Assembly (NCBI RefSeq): GCF_014873495.1
Contig: NZ_JADBGF010000001.1
Span: 2,294,001-2,358,000 of the forward strand
Direction: 5' to 3'
Length of the DNA: 64,000 nucleotides
Source: Streptomyces stelliscabiei
GTDB lineage: Bacteria; Actinomycetota; Actinomycetes; Streptomycetales; Streptomycetaceae
The notes beneath the pieces are model-generated. The model did no database searches and was not told where the DNA came from. It saw nothing but the letters and a program-made list of their open reading frames with translations. Each line of letters begins with the position of its first letter. The first letter of the stretch is position 1. Shown in pieces: positions 42,969-52,281 of this stretch. Made by a program: the position numbers and the translations under genes.

Positions 42969-44285
42969 ATGAGCGGGGACGCGAGGAAGACGGCCGAAGG
43001 GCTGGAGTACCTCTCCGGTTTCGGCAACGAGCACGCCTCGGAGGCGGTCCCGGGCGCGCTGCCGCACGGCCGCAACTCCCCGCAGCGCGCCCCGCTCGGG
43101 CTCTACGCGGAGCAGCTCAGCGGCACCGCGTTCACCGAGCCGAGGTCCCACAACCGCCGCTCCTGGCTCTACCGGATCCGCCCCTCGGCCGCCCACCCGG
43201 CCTTCACGCGCACCGGCAACGGCGCCCTGCGCACGGCCCCCTTCACCGAGACGGTGCCCGACCCCAACCGCCTGCGCTGGAATCCCCTCCCCGAGCCCCC
43301 GGCCGGCACCGACTTCCTCGCCGGTCTGTGGACGCTCGGCGGCAACGGCGACGCGGCCCAGCGTTCGGGCATGGCCGTGCACCTGTATCACGCCGACACG
43401 GCGATGGAGCGGGTCTTCAGCGACGCGGACGGCGAACTCCTGATCGTCCCGGAGCGCGGCGGCCTGCTGCTGCGCACCGAGTTCGGCCTGCTCCACGCCG
43501 AGCCAGGCGAGATCGCCCTGATCCCGCGGGGCGTCCGCTTCCGCGTCGACCTCCTCGACGGCTCCGCCCGCGGCTACGTCTGCGAGAACTACGGCGCTCC
43601 CTTCCGCCTCCCCGACCTCGGCCCGATCGGCGCCAACGGCCTGGCGAACGCCCGCGACTTCCGGGCGCCGGTGGCCGCGTACGAGGACGTCGAGGGCCCG
43701 GTGGAGGTGGTGAACAAGTACTGCGGCAACCTCTGGACGGCCACGTACGGCCACTCCCCCCTCGACGTGGTCGCCTGGCACGGCAACTACACGCCGTACG
43801 TCTACGACCTGCGCCGTTTCAACGTCATCGGGAGCATCTCGTACGACCACCCGGACCCGTCGATCTTCACGGTCCTGACGTCGCCGAGCGACACCCCCGG
43901 TCTGGCCGGGGTGGACTTCGTCGTGTTCGCGCCGCGCTGGCTGGTCGGCGAGGACACGTTCCGGCCGCCGTACTTCCACCGGAACGTGATGAGCGAGTAC
44001 ATGGGTCTGATCGAGGGCGCGTACGACGCGAAGGCGGAGGGTTTCGTGCCCGGTGGCGGCTCGCTGCACTCCATGATGTCGGCGCACGGACCGGACCGGG
44101 AGACCTTCGACCGGGCGAGCGCGGCGGAGCTGCGGCCGCAGCGGGTCGACGACGGCCTCGCCTTCATGTTCGAGACACGCTGGCCGATCCTCGTGACCGC
44201 GCAGGCGGCCCGCGCGGAGCACCTGCAACAGGGGTACGACGAGGTGTGGTCCGGGCTCCAGCGCCACTTCGGCCCGTTGCACTGA
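42969..44285 (+). CDS. hmgA: Homogentisate 1,2-dioxygenase
   Basis: Non-heme iron enzyme opening the ring of homogentisate to maleylacetoacetate in tyrosine catabolism. At 438 residues it has the normal length, starts [19 protein letters not shown], and keeps the C-terminal core with iron-ligand segments ([51 protein letters not shown]). ATG 42969 follows GAGGGAG. The gene is followed 28 bp later by a GntR/UTRA regulator, likely in one transcript. hmgB and hmgC are not in the window. Confidence 0.95.
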   Translation: MSGDARKTAEGLEYLSGFGNEHASEAVPGALPHGRNSPQRAPLGLYAEQLSGTAFTEPRSHNRRSWLYRIRPSAAHPAFTRTGNGALRTAPFTETVPDPNRLRWNPLPEPPAGTDFLAGLWTLGGNGDAAQRSGMAVHLYHADTAMERVFSDADGELLIVPERGGLLLRTEFGLLHAEPGEIALIPRGVRFRVDLLDGSARGYVCENYGAPFRLPDLGPIGANGLANARDFRAPVAAYEDVEGPVEVVNKYCGNLWTATYGHSPLDVVAWHGNYTPYVYDLRRFNVIGSISYDHPDPSIFTVLTSPSDTPGLAGVDFVVFAPRWLVGEDTFRPPYFHRNVMSEYMGLIEGAYDAKAEGFVPGGGSLHSMMSAHGPDRETFDRASAAELRPQRVDDGLAFMFETRWPILVTAQAARAEHLQQGYDEVWSGLQRHFGPLH

Positions 44286-44313
44286 ACGTGTCGCGCCGGG
44301 TACGGATAGCGTC

Positions 44314-45063
44314 GTGACCTCATTCGCTCCGGACTCGATCGTCCTGAACCGCAAACTGCCGCTCTGGTATCAGGTGTCGCAGTCCCTGCGTGCCTCGATA
44401 CTCGGCCGGTCGCCCCAGGACCCCCTGCGGCTGCCGACCGAGGAGCAGTTGGCCGGGCACTACGGCGTGAGCGTGCTGACCATGCGGCAGGCGCTGAAGG
44501 AGCTGGAGGACGAGGGGCTGATCACCCGGCACCGCCGGCGTGGCACGTTCATCGAGCCGAGCGCCCGGCGGGGCTCGCCGGTCCGTCTGCTGGGCTCGGT
44601 GGACGCGATCGTGGCCCAGCAGTCGGGCATGACGACCGAGCTGCTGGACCAGGGCAGCACCCCCCTGTCGGGTGAGCTCGTCGAGTACTTCCCGGACTTG
44701 ACCGAGGTCGCCACGTACCACCGGCTGCGCGGCGACGAGAAGACGGGCGAGCCGACCAACCACGCGCGCAACTACGTGCGTCCCGAGCTGGCCGCGCTCA
44801 TCGACCGCGACGATCTGCTCCGCTGGCCGATGACGAAGGTCCTGCGCGATGTCGTGGGTGTGGCCATCGGCCGGATCACCGACACCGTCGAGGCCCGTCT
44901 CGCGGACCCGGAGACGGCCCGCCTCCTCCAGGTCCCGCTGCTCAGCCCGATCCTGCGCTATACGGGTGTCACCTACGACGACACCGGCCGCGTCCTCGAC
45001 GTGGCGGTCATCCACTATCGCGGCGACCGCTTCTCGTTCACGGTCACCCTCGACGCCCACTGA
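44314..45063 (+). CDS. GntR-family regulator with UTRA ligand domain
   Basis: A 249-residue regulator of the HutC subfamily. The winged helix has LPLWYQVSQSLRASI, LPTEEQLAGHYGVSVLTMRQ and LEDEGLITRHRRRGTF (about 14-90); the rest is a UTRA domain (VATYHRLR...VARI-type strands; LLQVPLLSPILRYTGVTYDDTGRVLDV). GTG 44314 starts it, 28 bp after hmgA. Position suggests it may tune homogentisate or tyrosine catabolism, but no operator was identified. The next gene begins 21 bp later. Confidence 0.87.
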   Translation: MTSFAPDSIVLNRKLPLWYQVSQSLRASILGRSPQDPLRLPTEEQLAGHYGVSVLTMRQALKELEDEGLITRHRRRGTFIEPSARRGSPVRLLGSVDAIVAQQSGMTTELLDQGSTPLSGELVEYFPDLTEVATYHRLRGDEKTGEPTNHARNYVRPELAALIDRDDLLRWPMTKVLRDVVGVAIGRITDTVEARLADPETARLLQVPLLSPILRYTGVTYDDTGRVLDVAVIHYRGDRFSFTVTLDAH

Positions 45064-45084
45064 CCCGGAGGACCAGGTCGTACG

Positions 45085-46278
45085 ATGCCCAGCGTGACGC
45101 TCGACGACGCTCCGCTCCTCGCGGACCTGATGCCGTGGTCAGTCGCACCGCCACGGCTGGGGCGGGGGTGGCCGGCGGCCCCCGACGCGGCCTCCCTGAG
45201 GGCCCGCTGGGACGCGCTGATGAAGGCCGGGGGCCCGGATCGCGAGGCCCTGTTCGCGCCCACCCGCTCCCGTACCCCGTCCTCGGCGGTGGCCCAGCTG
45301 CCGGGCCGGGCCGGCGGCACCGGCCGGCTGGCCCGTGAGTCGGGTCCCTGCGCCGAGCCGGTCCGTGTCCTGGCCGCCCCGTTCGACGAGCAGTGGCTCA
45401 TCCCCGACCACCGCCTGATCGACGCCGCTCGTCCGGAGCTGTGGCGGGTGGCGGACGAGCACCAGGTCTTCGTGGTCGAGCAGACGGTCGCCCCGAACGC
45501 GCCCGGCCCCCTGCTCCTCGCGTCGGCCGTGCTCCCGCTCGCCCCGCCGCACGGCCCCCGCGCCGGCCGTGTCCACCCGCTGTACCGCCGCCCGGGGGCC
45601 GTCGAGCCGAATCTCGCACCGGGTCTGGCGGAGCACCTCGGCGAGCGTCTGGGCACCGGTCCCGTCGATCCCGTCGACGTCCTCGCCTGGGTCCTGGTCG
45701 CCGCGCGCTCCGGCGCGCGCGGCACCCGGGTTCCGCTGCCCGCCGAGGCGGACGTCTGGTCCGAGGGTGTGGAGCTGGGCCGCCGGACCCTGTGGCTGAT
45801 GCGCCGCGACGGCGACCGTCCCAGGCTTCCCGGTGGCCGCCGTCCGTACGTGCGCGCACCGCTCCCCTCCCGGCCCGTGGAGATCCGCTACGACCGCGAC
45901 GAGGAGACCCTCCTCATCGACGAGGGCCGTATCTCCCCCGTCCCGTCCGAGGCGTGGGACCTCCATGTCGGCGGTGTCCGTGTGCTGGAGGAGTGGCTGG
46001 CCCGCAGAACGGAACAGGCGGAGCCGGGCACGCTGGAGGCGATCCGCCCGGCGGCCTGGCCACAGACCTGGACGTCGGAGCTGCTGGAGCTGGTCACGGT
46101 GCTGGCGCTGCTGGCGGAACTGCGTCCCGGGCAGGCCGAGCCGGTGGTCGGCCGGCCGATCACGACGTCGGAGTTGCGTGGAGCGGGTGTGCTCCCGGTC
46201 CCGGAGTCGGCCCGCAGGCCCGCGTCGGTCCTGGACCATCAGGAGGAGGGACCGGAGGGTCAGTTCACGCTGCTGTAG
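45085..46278 (+). CDS. Orphan type ISP restriction enzyme C-terminal (specificity) domain-like protein
   Basis: A 397-residue protein with no helicase, nuclease or methyltransferase motifs. The segment PFDEQWLIPDHRLIDAARPELWRV (about 94-117) and the following strands resemble the target-recognition end of type ISP enzymes (LlaGI/LlaBIII family, normally over 1500 residues), and similar short actinobacterial proteins carry this annotation. The C-terminal part is acidic and helical. ATG 45085 is 21 bp after the GntR gene. Whether it binds DNA, helps another methyltransferase, or is a repurposed domain is not visible. Confidence 0.6.
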   Translation: MPSVTLDDAPLLADLMPWSVAPPRLGRGWPAAPDAASLRARWDALMKAGGPDREALFAPTRSRTPSSAVAQLPGRAGGTGRLARESGPCAEPVRVLAAPFDEQWLIPDHRLIDAARPELWRVADEHQVFVVEQTVAPNAPGPLLLASAVLPLAPPHGPRAGRVHPLYRRPGAVEPNLAPGLAEHLGERLGTGPVDPVDVLAWVLVAARSGARGTRVPLPAEADVWSEGVELGRRTLWLMRRDGDRPRLPGGRRPYVRAPLPSRPVEIRYDRDEETLLIDEGRISPVPSEAWDLHVGGVRVLEEWLARRTEQAEPGTLEAIRPAAWPQTWTSELLELVTVLALLAELRPGQAEPVVGRPITTSELRGAGVLPVPESARRPASVLDHQEEGPEGQFTLL

Positions 46279-46284
46279 GGCCGG

Positions 46285-46992
46285 TCACGGCGCGAACGAG
46301 TCCAGCACCCTCCCCACCATCCACGCGAACACGGCTTCCAGATCGATCGGCCCCGCGTCCTCCATGAACGCCGCGGCCAGCCGGGGATAGGCCCCGCCGG
46401 CGATCTGCGCCCCGAGATAGGCGATCCTGACCTCGTTCTCCCGGTCCTCCGACCAGGGCAGTGACCGCACCCGCTCGGCCGTCGCCAGCTCGTTCGCCAC
46501 ATAGGTCGTCACGCAGCCGTTCAGCATGCCCAGGAGCTGCATCTTCGTCCCGTAGGGCGCGTCGAGCGGATCCATGCAGGCGAGGCAGTGCTCCAGGTAG
46601 CGCATGGCGTGGGGGCTGAACCCGTAGACCGGCGACATGAGCCGAGGCATCCACGGGTGCCGGCGCAGCAGGTCACGTGTCTGGTACGCCACCCGTCGCA
46701 GCTCGGCCCGCCAGTCCTCGCCGGGTTCCCACAGCTCGTGCTCCCCGGCGACCGCGTCGACCATCAGTTCGTACAGGTCCTCCTTGCGGGGCACGTAGTT
46801 GTACAGCGACATGGTGCCGCAGCCCAGCTCGGCCGCGACGTGCCGCATGGAGACCGCGTCGAGACCCCCCGCGTCGGCGAGCCGCACGGCCACCGCCGCG
46901 ATGTCCGCGCGGCTGAACGCGGGCCTGGGGCCCCGGCCGGTGCGCTCGGGGCGCGCCCAGATCACTGCGGGTTCGGCCGCTCGGCCAGCCAT
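46285..46992 (-). CDS. TetR-family regulator (TetR_C_1 type) of the adjacent exporter
   Basis: A 235-residue repressor with DNA-binding helices AVRLADAGGLDAVSMRHVAA (about 35-54) and GTMSLYNYVPRKEDLYELM (about 60-78), then the tetracycline-repressor-like C-terminal domain. GAGGTGA with 6-bp spacing supports ATG 46992. It is divergent from a DrrAB-type exporter, and two inverted copies of a 20-bp operator sit between and just inside the exporter start. The stop is 6 bp from the convergent orphan ISP gene's stop. Confidence 0.88.
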   Translation of the reverse strand: MAGRAAEPAVIWARPERTGRGPRPAFSRADIAAVAVRLADAGGLDAVSMRHVAAELGCGTMSLYNYVPRKEDLYELMVDAVAGEHELWEPGEDWRAELRRVAYQTRDLLRRHPWMPRLMSPVYGFSPHAMRYLEHCLACMDPLDAPYGTKMQLLGMLNGCVTTYVANELATAERVRSLPWSEDRENEVRIAYLGAQIAGGAYPRLAAAFMEDAGPIDLEAVFAWMVGRVLDSFAP

Positions 46993-47020
46993 CGGTCATC
47001 ACCTCGATCACCATCGTAGT

Positions 47021-47082
47021 TACGTACAGCGTACGTAGTGCGCTATGGTCGACCCATGACAACTACGTACGCTGTACTTAGT
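47021..47082. promoter_or_regulatory. TetR operator pair and leaderless promoter of the exporter
   Basis: TACGTACAGCGTACGTAGTG (47021-47040) and, inverted, ACTACGTACGCTGTACTTAGT (47062-47082, first codons of the ABC gene) share a 16-bp core. A -10-like TATGGT is at 47044-47049, so transcription would start near 47056, which is the ATG. No ribosome site precedes that ATG. Confidence 0.65.
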
Positions 47083-48033
47083 GAGGGTCTGGAGAAGCGC
47101 TTCGGAGACGTCCACGCCGTGCGCGGGCTCGATCTGGCCGTGGCGGAGGGCACGGTGGTCGGGATGCTCGGCCCGAACGGGGCGGGCAAGACGACGGCCG
47201 TACGGCTGCTGGCCACACTGTTGCGGCCGGACGCCGGCTCGGCCCGGATCGCGGGTCACGACCTGCTGCGGGAGCCGGGCGCGGTCCGGCGGGCGATCGG
47301 CGTGACGGGGCAGTACGCGTCGGTGGACGGCGATCTGACCGGGCGCCAGAACCTGCGGCTGTTCGCCCGGCTGCACCGCGTCCGCGACACGGCCGGCCGC
47401 GCGGGCGACCTCCTCGACCGCTTCGGCCTGACCGAGGCCGCCGACCGGCCCGCCTCCACCTACTCGGGCGGCATGCGCCGCCGGCTCGACCTGGCGGCCA
47501 GCCTGATCCGGCGCCCGGCGGTGCTCTTCCTCGACGAGCCCACCACCGGGCTGGACCCGGTCAGCCGCAACCAGATCCGGGACGCCGTGCGCGCCCTGAA
47601 GGAGGACGGGACGACCGTGCTGCTGACCACGCAGTACCTGGAGGAGGCCGACCAGCTCGCCGACCGGATCGTGCTGATGGACCGGGGCCGGATCGCGCAC
47701 AGCGGCTCACCGCCCGAGCTCAAGGCGCTGATCGGCTCCTACGCGGAGGTCGTCGTCGCCCACGCGGACGCGATGACCGGCGCCGCGGCCGTCCTCGACC
47801 GACTGACCGGCGCGCGGCCCTCGTTCGACGACGAGCGGCGCGCGGTCGGCGCGGTCACCCTCGACCCGACGCTCACTCTCCCCCGGCTGGTGCGCGAACT
47901 CGACGCGGCGGGAGTCCCGTTGCTCGACGCCAGTCTGCGCCCGCCGACCCTCGACGACGTGTTCCTCCGCCTCACCGGGGGCACCGGCCCCAACCCCCGC
48001 GACCTCTCCGACCTGAAGGAGCGTGCGGCATGA
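47056..48033 (+). CDS. ABC exporter ATP-binding protein, DrrA type
   Basis: A 325-residue ATPase: Walker A GPNGAGKTT (about 38-46), signature YSGGMRRRLDL (about 135-145), Walker B VLFLDEPTTGLDP (about 155-167), H-loop TTQYLEEADQLA, and a C-terminal DrrA domain with the LDDVFLRLTG end. It drives drug or lipid export with the next gene. ATG 47056 has no ribosome site and sits at the predicted transcription start, so the mRNA is probably leaderless. Stop overlaps the permease start by 4 bp. Confidence 0.92.
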   Translation: MTTTYAVLSEGLEKRFGDVHAVRGLDLAVAEGTVVGMLGPNGAGKTTAVRLLATLLRPDAGSARIAGHDLLREPGAVRRAIGVTGQYASVDGDLTGRQNLRLFARLHRVRDTAGRAGDLLDRFGLTEAADRPASTYSGGMRRRLDLAASLIRRPAVLFLDEPTTGLDPVSRNQIRDAVRALKEDGTTVLLTTQYLEEADQLADRIVLMDRGRIAHSGSPPELKALIGSYAEVVVAHADAMTGAAAVLDRLTGARPSFDDERRAVGAVTLDPTLTLPRLVRELDAAGVPLLDASLRPPTLDDVFLRLTGGTGPNPRDLSDLKERAA

Positions 48034-48812
48034 GCGCGTTGGCGTACGACGGCACGGCGATGCTGGGCCGGCAGCTGCGACGGCTGCGGAACAACCCCGG
48101 ACTGCTGATCCTGACGCAGACCATGCCCGTGTCGATGCTGCTGTTCTTCGGGTACGTCTTCGGCAGCGCCCTCGCGGTGCCGGGTGAGGAGTACCGGCGG
48201 TTCCTGGTGCCCGGTCTGCTGGTGGCGACGGCCGCCGGCGGGATCATGACCGGCATGTTCGAGGCCGCGCGGGACACGCACCGGGGCGTGATGGACCGCT
48301 TCCGCGCCCTGCCGATGAGCCGGGCGGCCGTGCCGCTCGGGCAGGCGTTGGCGGACGTGCTCGTCACGGCCGCGGGAGCGGTGTTGTTCCTGCTGGTCGG
48401 GCTCGCGGTGGGCTGGCGCGTCGAAGGGGGCGCACCGGAGGCGGTCGGTGCGTTCGGGCTCTTGCTGCTGTTCCGGTTCGCGGCCGTGTGGACGGGCATC
48501 TACCTGGGCCTGCTGACCCGCAACGAGGAGGCGGCGGGACAGCTGGGCGGCGCGACGTTCCTGCTGCCGCTGCTGTCCAACGCGTACATCCCGGCCGAGG
48601 GCCTGCCCGGCTGGCTGCGCACGGCCGCCGAGTGGAATCCGATCAGCGCGCTCGCCACGGCCCTGCGCGACCTCTTCGGCAACGCGCCCGTCCCCGAGGG
48701 CGCCGCCTGGCCGGTGGCCCATCCCGTCGCCGGGTCGCTGCTGTGGTGCGCCGTCCTGCTCGCGGTGTTCGTGCCGCTCGCCGTCCGCACCTACGCCGCC
48801 GGGCCCCGGTGA
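48030..48812 (+). CDS. ABC exporter permease, DrrB type (ABC-2)
   Basis: A 260-residue membrane protein with six helices; the ABC-2 signature RHTHRGVMDRFRALPMSRAAV-like region (about 82-103) and NAYIPAEGLPGWLRTAAEWNPIS (about 186-208) match DrrB. ATG 48030 overlaps the ATPase stop (ATGA), with a GGAG-like site in the ATPase end. Together with the ATPase it forms a drug/metabolite exporter repressed by the divergent TetR. Confidence 0.9.
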   Translation: MSALAYDGTAMLGRQLRRLRNNPGLLILTQTMPVSMLLFFGYVFGSALAVPGEEYRRFLVPGLLVATAAGGIMTGMFEAARDTHRGVMDRFRALPMSRAAVPLGQALADVLVTAAGAVLFLLVGLAVGWRVEGGAPEAVGAFGLLLLFRFAAVWTGIYLGLLTRNEEAAGQLGGATFLLPLLSNAYIPAEGLPGWLRTAAEWNPISALATALRDLFGNAPVPEGAAWPVAHPVAGSLLWCAVLLAVFVPLAVRTYAAGPR

Positions 48813-48917
48813 CCGCCGTCCCCCGCCGAGGGCGGGCCGGAACCGGGTGAGCCGGGGCGGACGCCGGGGCACGTGACGCGCGGCACGCCCTGATGACAAC
48901 CGGGTCCCGGCGGGGAC

Positions 48918-50141
48918 ATGATCCACGGCATGCGTCCACTCCCCCGCACCGGCGAACCGCTGCCCCTGGACGGCGTCACCGTCGTCGCCGTCGAGCAGGC
49001 CGTCGCCGCCCCCTTCGCCACCCGGCAGCTCGCCGACCTGGGCGCACGCGTGATCAAGGTCGAGCGGGTGGACGGCGGTGACTTCGCCCGCGGCTACGAC
49101 ACGGCGGCCCGGGGCCTGGCCTCGCACTTCGTGTGGTGCAACCGGGGCAAGGAATCCCTGGCGCTGGACCTGAAGGACCCGCGCGGCCTGGCCGTCGTAC
49201 GGCGGCTGGTGGCGGACGCGGACGTGTTCGTGCAGAACCTCGCGCACGGTGCGGCGGCCCGGCTCGGCCTGGACGCGGCCACGCTGTGCGCCGCGCACCC
49301 CCGGCTGATCGCGGTGGACATCTCGGGCTACGGGGCGTCGGGACCGTACGCGGACAAGCGGGCGTACGACATGCTCGTGCAGTGCGAGGCCGGTCTGGTG
49401 TCGGTGACGGGGACACCGGAGCAGCCGGTGAAGGCGGGCATCCCGGCGGCGGACATCGCCGCCGGGATGTACGCGTTCTCCGGGGTGCTGGCGGCGCTGG
49501 TCCGGCGGGGGACCACCGGGCGGGGCGGGCCGGTGGAGGTGTCGATGCTGGAGGCGCTGGCCGAGTGGATGGGGCATCCGCTGCACCACACGATGCACGG
49601 CGGGACCGCGCCGGCGCGCACGGGGCTCGGGCACGCGGTGATCGCGCCGTACGACGCCTACGCGACGGCGGACGGCGGGCGGGTGCTGCTGTCGGTGCAG
49701 AACGACCGGGAGTGGCGACGGCTCGCCGAACAGGTGCTGGCGCGGCCGGAGTTGGCGGACGATCCCGCGTTCGCGACGAACCCGGCCCGGGTCGAGCGCC
49801 GGGAGCGGACCGACGAGCTGGTCGCGTCGGCGCTCGGGGTGCTGGGCACCGACGCGGCGCTGGAGCGGCTGGAGGCGGCGGGGATCGCCTGTGCACGACT
49901 GCGGGACGTCACGGAGGTGGCGGAGCATCCGCAGTTGGCGGCGCGGGACCGGTGGCGGGAAGTGGAATCACCGGCGGGGCCGCTCAGGACGCTGCTGCCG
50001 CCCATCACGCTGCCCGGCGGGGACGAGGCGCGGATGGGAGCGGTGCCCGCGCTCGGGGAGCACACCGGGTCGCTGCTCCGTGCCGCGGGGATGACGGACG
50101 AGGAGATCGCAGCGCTGCGCCGGGACGGTGTGGTCGCCTGA
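48918..50141 (+). CDS. CaiB/BaiF-family (type III) CoA-transferase
   Basis: A 407-residue cytoplasmic enzyme moving CoA between carboxylates. PLDGVTVVAVEQAVAAPFATRQLADLGARVIKVER (about 16-50) and the catalytic aspartate in KRAYDMLVQCEAG (about 155) are family hallmarks; GPVEVSMLEALAEWMGH follows. Start ATG 48918 or 48930; neither has a clear ribosome site, and I keep 48918 because a GGCGGGG lies nearby. It stands alone, 105 bp after the exporter. Substrate unknown; likely succinyl-, formyl- or acyl-CoA. Confidence 0.88.
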   Translation: MIHGMRPLPRTGEPLPLDGVTVVAVEQAVAAPFATRQLADLGARVIKVERVDGGDFARGYDTAARGLASHFVWCNRGKESLALDLKDPRGLAVVRRLVADADVFVQNLAHGAAARLGLDAATLCAAHPRLIAVDISGYGASGPYADKRAYDMLVQCEAGLVSVTGTPEQPVKAGIPAADIAAGMYAFSGVLAALVRRGTTGRGGPVEVSMLEALAEWMGHPLHHTMHGGTAPARTGLGHAVIAPYDAYATADGGRVLLSVQNDREWRRLAEQVLARPELADDPAFATNPARVERRERTDELVASALGVLGTDAALERLEAAGIACARLRDVTEVAEHPQLAARDRWREVESPAGPLRTLLPPITLPGGDEARMGAVPALGEHTGSLLRAAGMTDEEIAALRRDGVVA

Positions 50142-50196
50142 ACGCGGGCCTCCTGCGGAAGCCCTTGGTGCCTTGGTGCCTTGGTGCGGCCGGCGG

Positions 50197-50463
50197 CTAG
50201 CGGCTGCCGAACAGCGAGCGGCGCAGCCTCTTCAGGGGTGCGAACAGCGAGACCCGGCCGAGGCGCGTGTCCTTGCGGCTGCTGCGCTCCTGCGGGGAAC
50301 GTGACGTTATCTCGCGCATCAGCGAGGTCGCCTCGGCCGCCTCGCGCTGCGGCACGGCTGGGCCGCTCAGCACCGAGAGATGGCGGTCGAGCCGCGAACT
50401 GGTCGCGGTGCTCCCGCACGTGATCGCAGGGACTCGCGCCCTGCGCACTGCTATCTGTTCCAT
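50197..50463 (-). CDS. Small basic hypothetical protein, 88 aa
   Basis: I do not recognise a family. The protein is rich in arginine and serine (SLMREITSRSPQERSSRKDTRLGR; FAPLKRLRRSLFGSR) with no hydrophobic segment. GGGGAG with 5-6-bp spacing before ATG 50463 supports it as a real gene; the frame extends upstream to 50529 without a site. It may bind nucleic acid or be a regulatory peptide; both are guesses. Confidence 0.55.
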   Translation of the reverse strand: MEQIAVRRARVPAITCGSTATSSRLDRHLSVLSGPAVPQREAAEATSLMREITSRSPQERSSRKDTRLGRVSLFAPLKRLRRSLFGSR

Positions 50464-50578
50464 GTCACTCCCCACCCGTACGAGTCCACCCGGCCCGGGC
50501 AGCGTAACCATATCGCCCCGTTGGAGCACTCGGGAATCACGGGCCCGCTATTCCTCTACCCCGCAAGGGGGTTGTTGA

Positions 50579-51391
50579 CTACTCTCCGAATCCGACCGAT
50601 TCCAGGGCGAGTTGGACAACTGGCTGGCTGGTGGGCTGTGCTGATCCACCGTCGGGTTCGACGGTCACCGCGAGTGACGTCGCGTCGGTGTTCATTCCGT
50701 CCGCGACCAAGGGCGTGTCGCCGTCGAAGAGACCCAGGGAGCGTGGTTGCACGTCGGGGCGCATGAGCCAGAGCTGGTGCACCCGGTTCTTCGGGAGGTC
50801 CTCGAATCCGCTGAGGGTCACGATCGCGCTCCCCTCCTCGGCGGAAGCGATCACTCCGATCACATGACCCTCCGTGTCCCGGTCGTTGCTCGCTCGCGCG
50901 TCCGGCGCGGCGAGAACGTGGGCGATCTCACTGGCCCGTGCCCGTTCGGCGGCCAGCTCGTCCCGGGTTCGGTCGGCCTGGACGGCGAAGAGGGACGCCA
51001 CCACGAGTGCGGCGGCGGCCGTGACGGTGGCCAGCGGAACGAGCCAAGAGCGCAGACGGGGCGCACGGGCGCGCGACTTCGGCGGCGGCTCGGTGCCCCA
51101 CACATGCCGCGGCAGATGCTGCTGCCGTGAGGGCTGAGCGCTCCAGGAACGGTTTTCCTGGGGCGTGTTGCGTACGGCGGCGAAGACCCGGTCGCGCATC
51201 GCCGCCGGCGCCGGGGCGGCCGTCGACCAGGCGAGGCGGACGGCGTCCTCGGACAGGGCGCGCACCTCGGCGGGACAGCGGTCGCAGCCCTCCAGGTGCT
51301 TCTCGAAGCGGCGCCGCTCGTCGGGTTCCAGGGCGTCGAGCGCGTAGGGAGCGGCGAGCGAGTGGAGGTCCTCGCGGCGGAAGAGGCTCAT
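50579..51391 (-). CDS. rskA: Zinc-binding anti-sigma factor (RskA-like), membrane anchored
   Basis: A 270-residue inner-membrane protein. The N-terminal ZAS domain has H32, C36 and C39 (HLEGCDRC), residues 114-138 form one transmembrane helix (WLVPLATVTAAAALVVASLFA), and the outer C-terminal RskA domain has VTLSGFEDLPKNRVHQLWL. Such proteins hold an ECF sigma factor until cleaved. GGGAGG with 6-bp spacing supports ATG 51391; the frame overlaps the sigma gene's end if read further. It lies directly downstream of the sigma factor, 83 bp away. Confidence 0.88.
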   Translation of the reverse strand: MSLFRREDLHSLAAPYALDALEPDERRRFEKHLEGCDRCPAEVRALSEDAVRLAWSTAAPAPAAMRDRVFAAVRNTPQENRSWSAQPSRQQHLPRHVWGTEPPPKSRARAPRLRSWLVPLATVTAAAALVVASLFAVQADRTRDELAAERARASEIAHVLAAPDARASNDRDTEGHVIGVIASAEEGSAIVTLSGFEDLPKNRVHQLWLMRPDVQPRSLGLFDGDTPLVADGMNTDATSLAVTVEPDGGSAQPTSQPVVQLALESVGFGE

Positions 51392-51473
51392 GCCACGCCT
51401 CCCGTCGGCGCACACGCCCCGCGGGGCGCGCGAGCGCGTGGACCCCCGGGTTCCACGCGGTGGATCAGGGCGC

Positions 51474-52067
51474 TCATGCGACTCCTCCCAGGCATTCGCG
51501 CAGCCGTGTGAGTCCGTCGCGCATACGGGTCTTGACCGTGCCGAGGGGGCAGGAGAGCCGCTCGGCCACTTCACGGTAGGTATAGCCGTCGTAGTAGGCG
51601 AGGGTGACGGACTCGCGCTGGAGGGTGGTCAGCTTGTCCAGGCAGTGGCGCACCCACTGGCGTTCGAGGCCGGCCTCGACCTCCTCGGCGACCTGGTCGA
51701 AGGCCGGGTGGTGGTAGCGGCGTCCCTCGCGCTGTTCGCGCTCGGTGGCGGCGCGGGCGCTGCGCACCCGGTCCACCGCACGCCGGTGCGCGAGGGTGAG
51801 TATCCAGGACAGGGCGCTGCCCCGGGCCGGATCGAAGCGGCCCGCGGAACGCCACAGTTCGAGCAGCACCTCCTGAGCCACTTCCTCCGACTGCGCGGGG
51901 TCGCGTACGACCCGGCGCACCAGCCCGAAGACCGGGCCGGACACCACCACGTACAGCTCCTCGAACGCCCGTTGATCGCCTCCGGCCACCCGGACCAGAA
52001 GCTTGTCCGCCTCCACACGCTCCCCCTCGTCTCCGGCCGAGCACGGCCATCCCCGCGCGTAAGGCAT
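51474..52067 (-). CDS. sigK: ECF sigma factor (SigK-like)
   Basis: About 197 residues. Region 2 is YVVVSGPVFGLVRRVVRDPAQSEEVAQEVLLELWR (about 39-73) and region 4 is YDGYTYREVAERLSCPLGTVKTRMRDGLTRLR near the end, so it recognises an extracytoplasmic-function promoter. ATG 52067 is the likely start; GTG 52082 is pressed against GGAG and GTG 52016 has GGGGGAG only 3 bp away, so the start is uncertain. With the anti-sigma gene after it and DUF4331, TPR and metal-exporter genes divergent from it, it probably controls that block. Confidence 0.88.
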   Translation of the reverse strand: MPYARGWPCSAGDEGERVEADKLLVRVAGGDQRAFEELYVVVSGPVFGLVRRVVRDPAQSEEVAQEVLLELWRSAGRFDPARGSALSWILTLAHRRAVDRVRSARAATEREQREGRRYHHPAFDQVAEEVEAGLERQWVRHCLDKLTTLQRESVTLAYYDGYTYREVAERLSCPLGTVKTRMRDGLTRLRECLGGVA

Positions 52068-52281
52068 TCGCAACAGACCCACCTCCGGATGGGATTACGG
52101 ATCAGGCTGCCCGAAACGCGGGTGTTCGGTCGACCGATCCGAACATCGGATCAACGAATCGTGCTCTCCGCTGAGTGAACCTTTCAAACGCGCCGTAAGA
52201 ACGTTTGGGATTCGACCAATCCACCCTGCCGACCGCTCCGAATGGCGTTCGTCAGGCAAGTTGGGACAGAGGACGGACGGC
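52068..52281. promoter_or_regulatory. Divergent promoter region between sigK and the DUF4331 gene
   Basis: AT-richer than its surroundings. GAACCTTTCAAACG followed by CGTAAG and AACGTTT (about 52175-52208) contains the AAC and CGT elements that ECF promoters use, but spacing of any one pair is not ideal. GATCCGAACATCGGATC (about 52136-52152) is a perfect palindrome arm pair (GATCCGA/TCGGATC). Confidence 0.4.
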
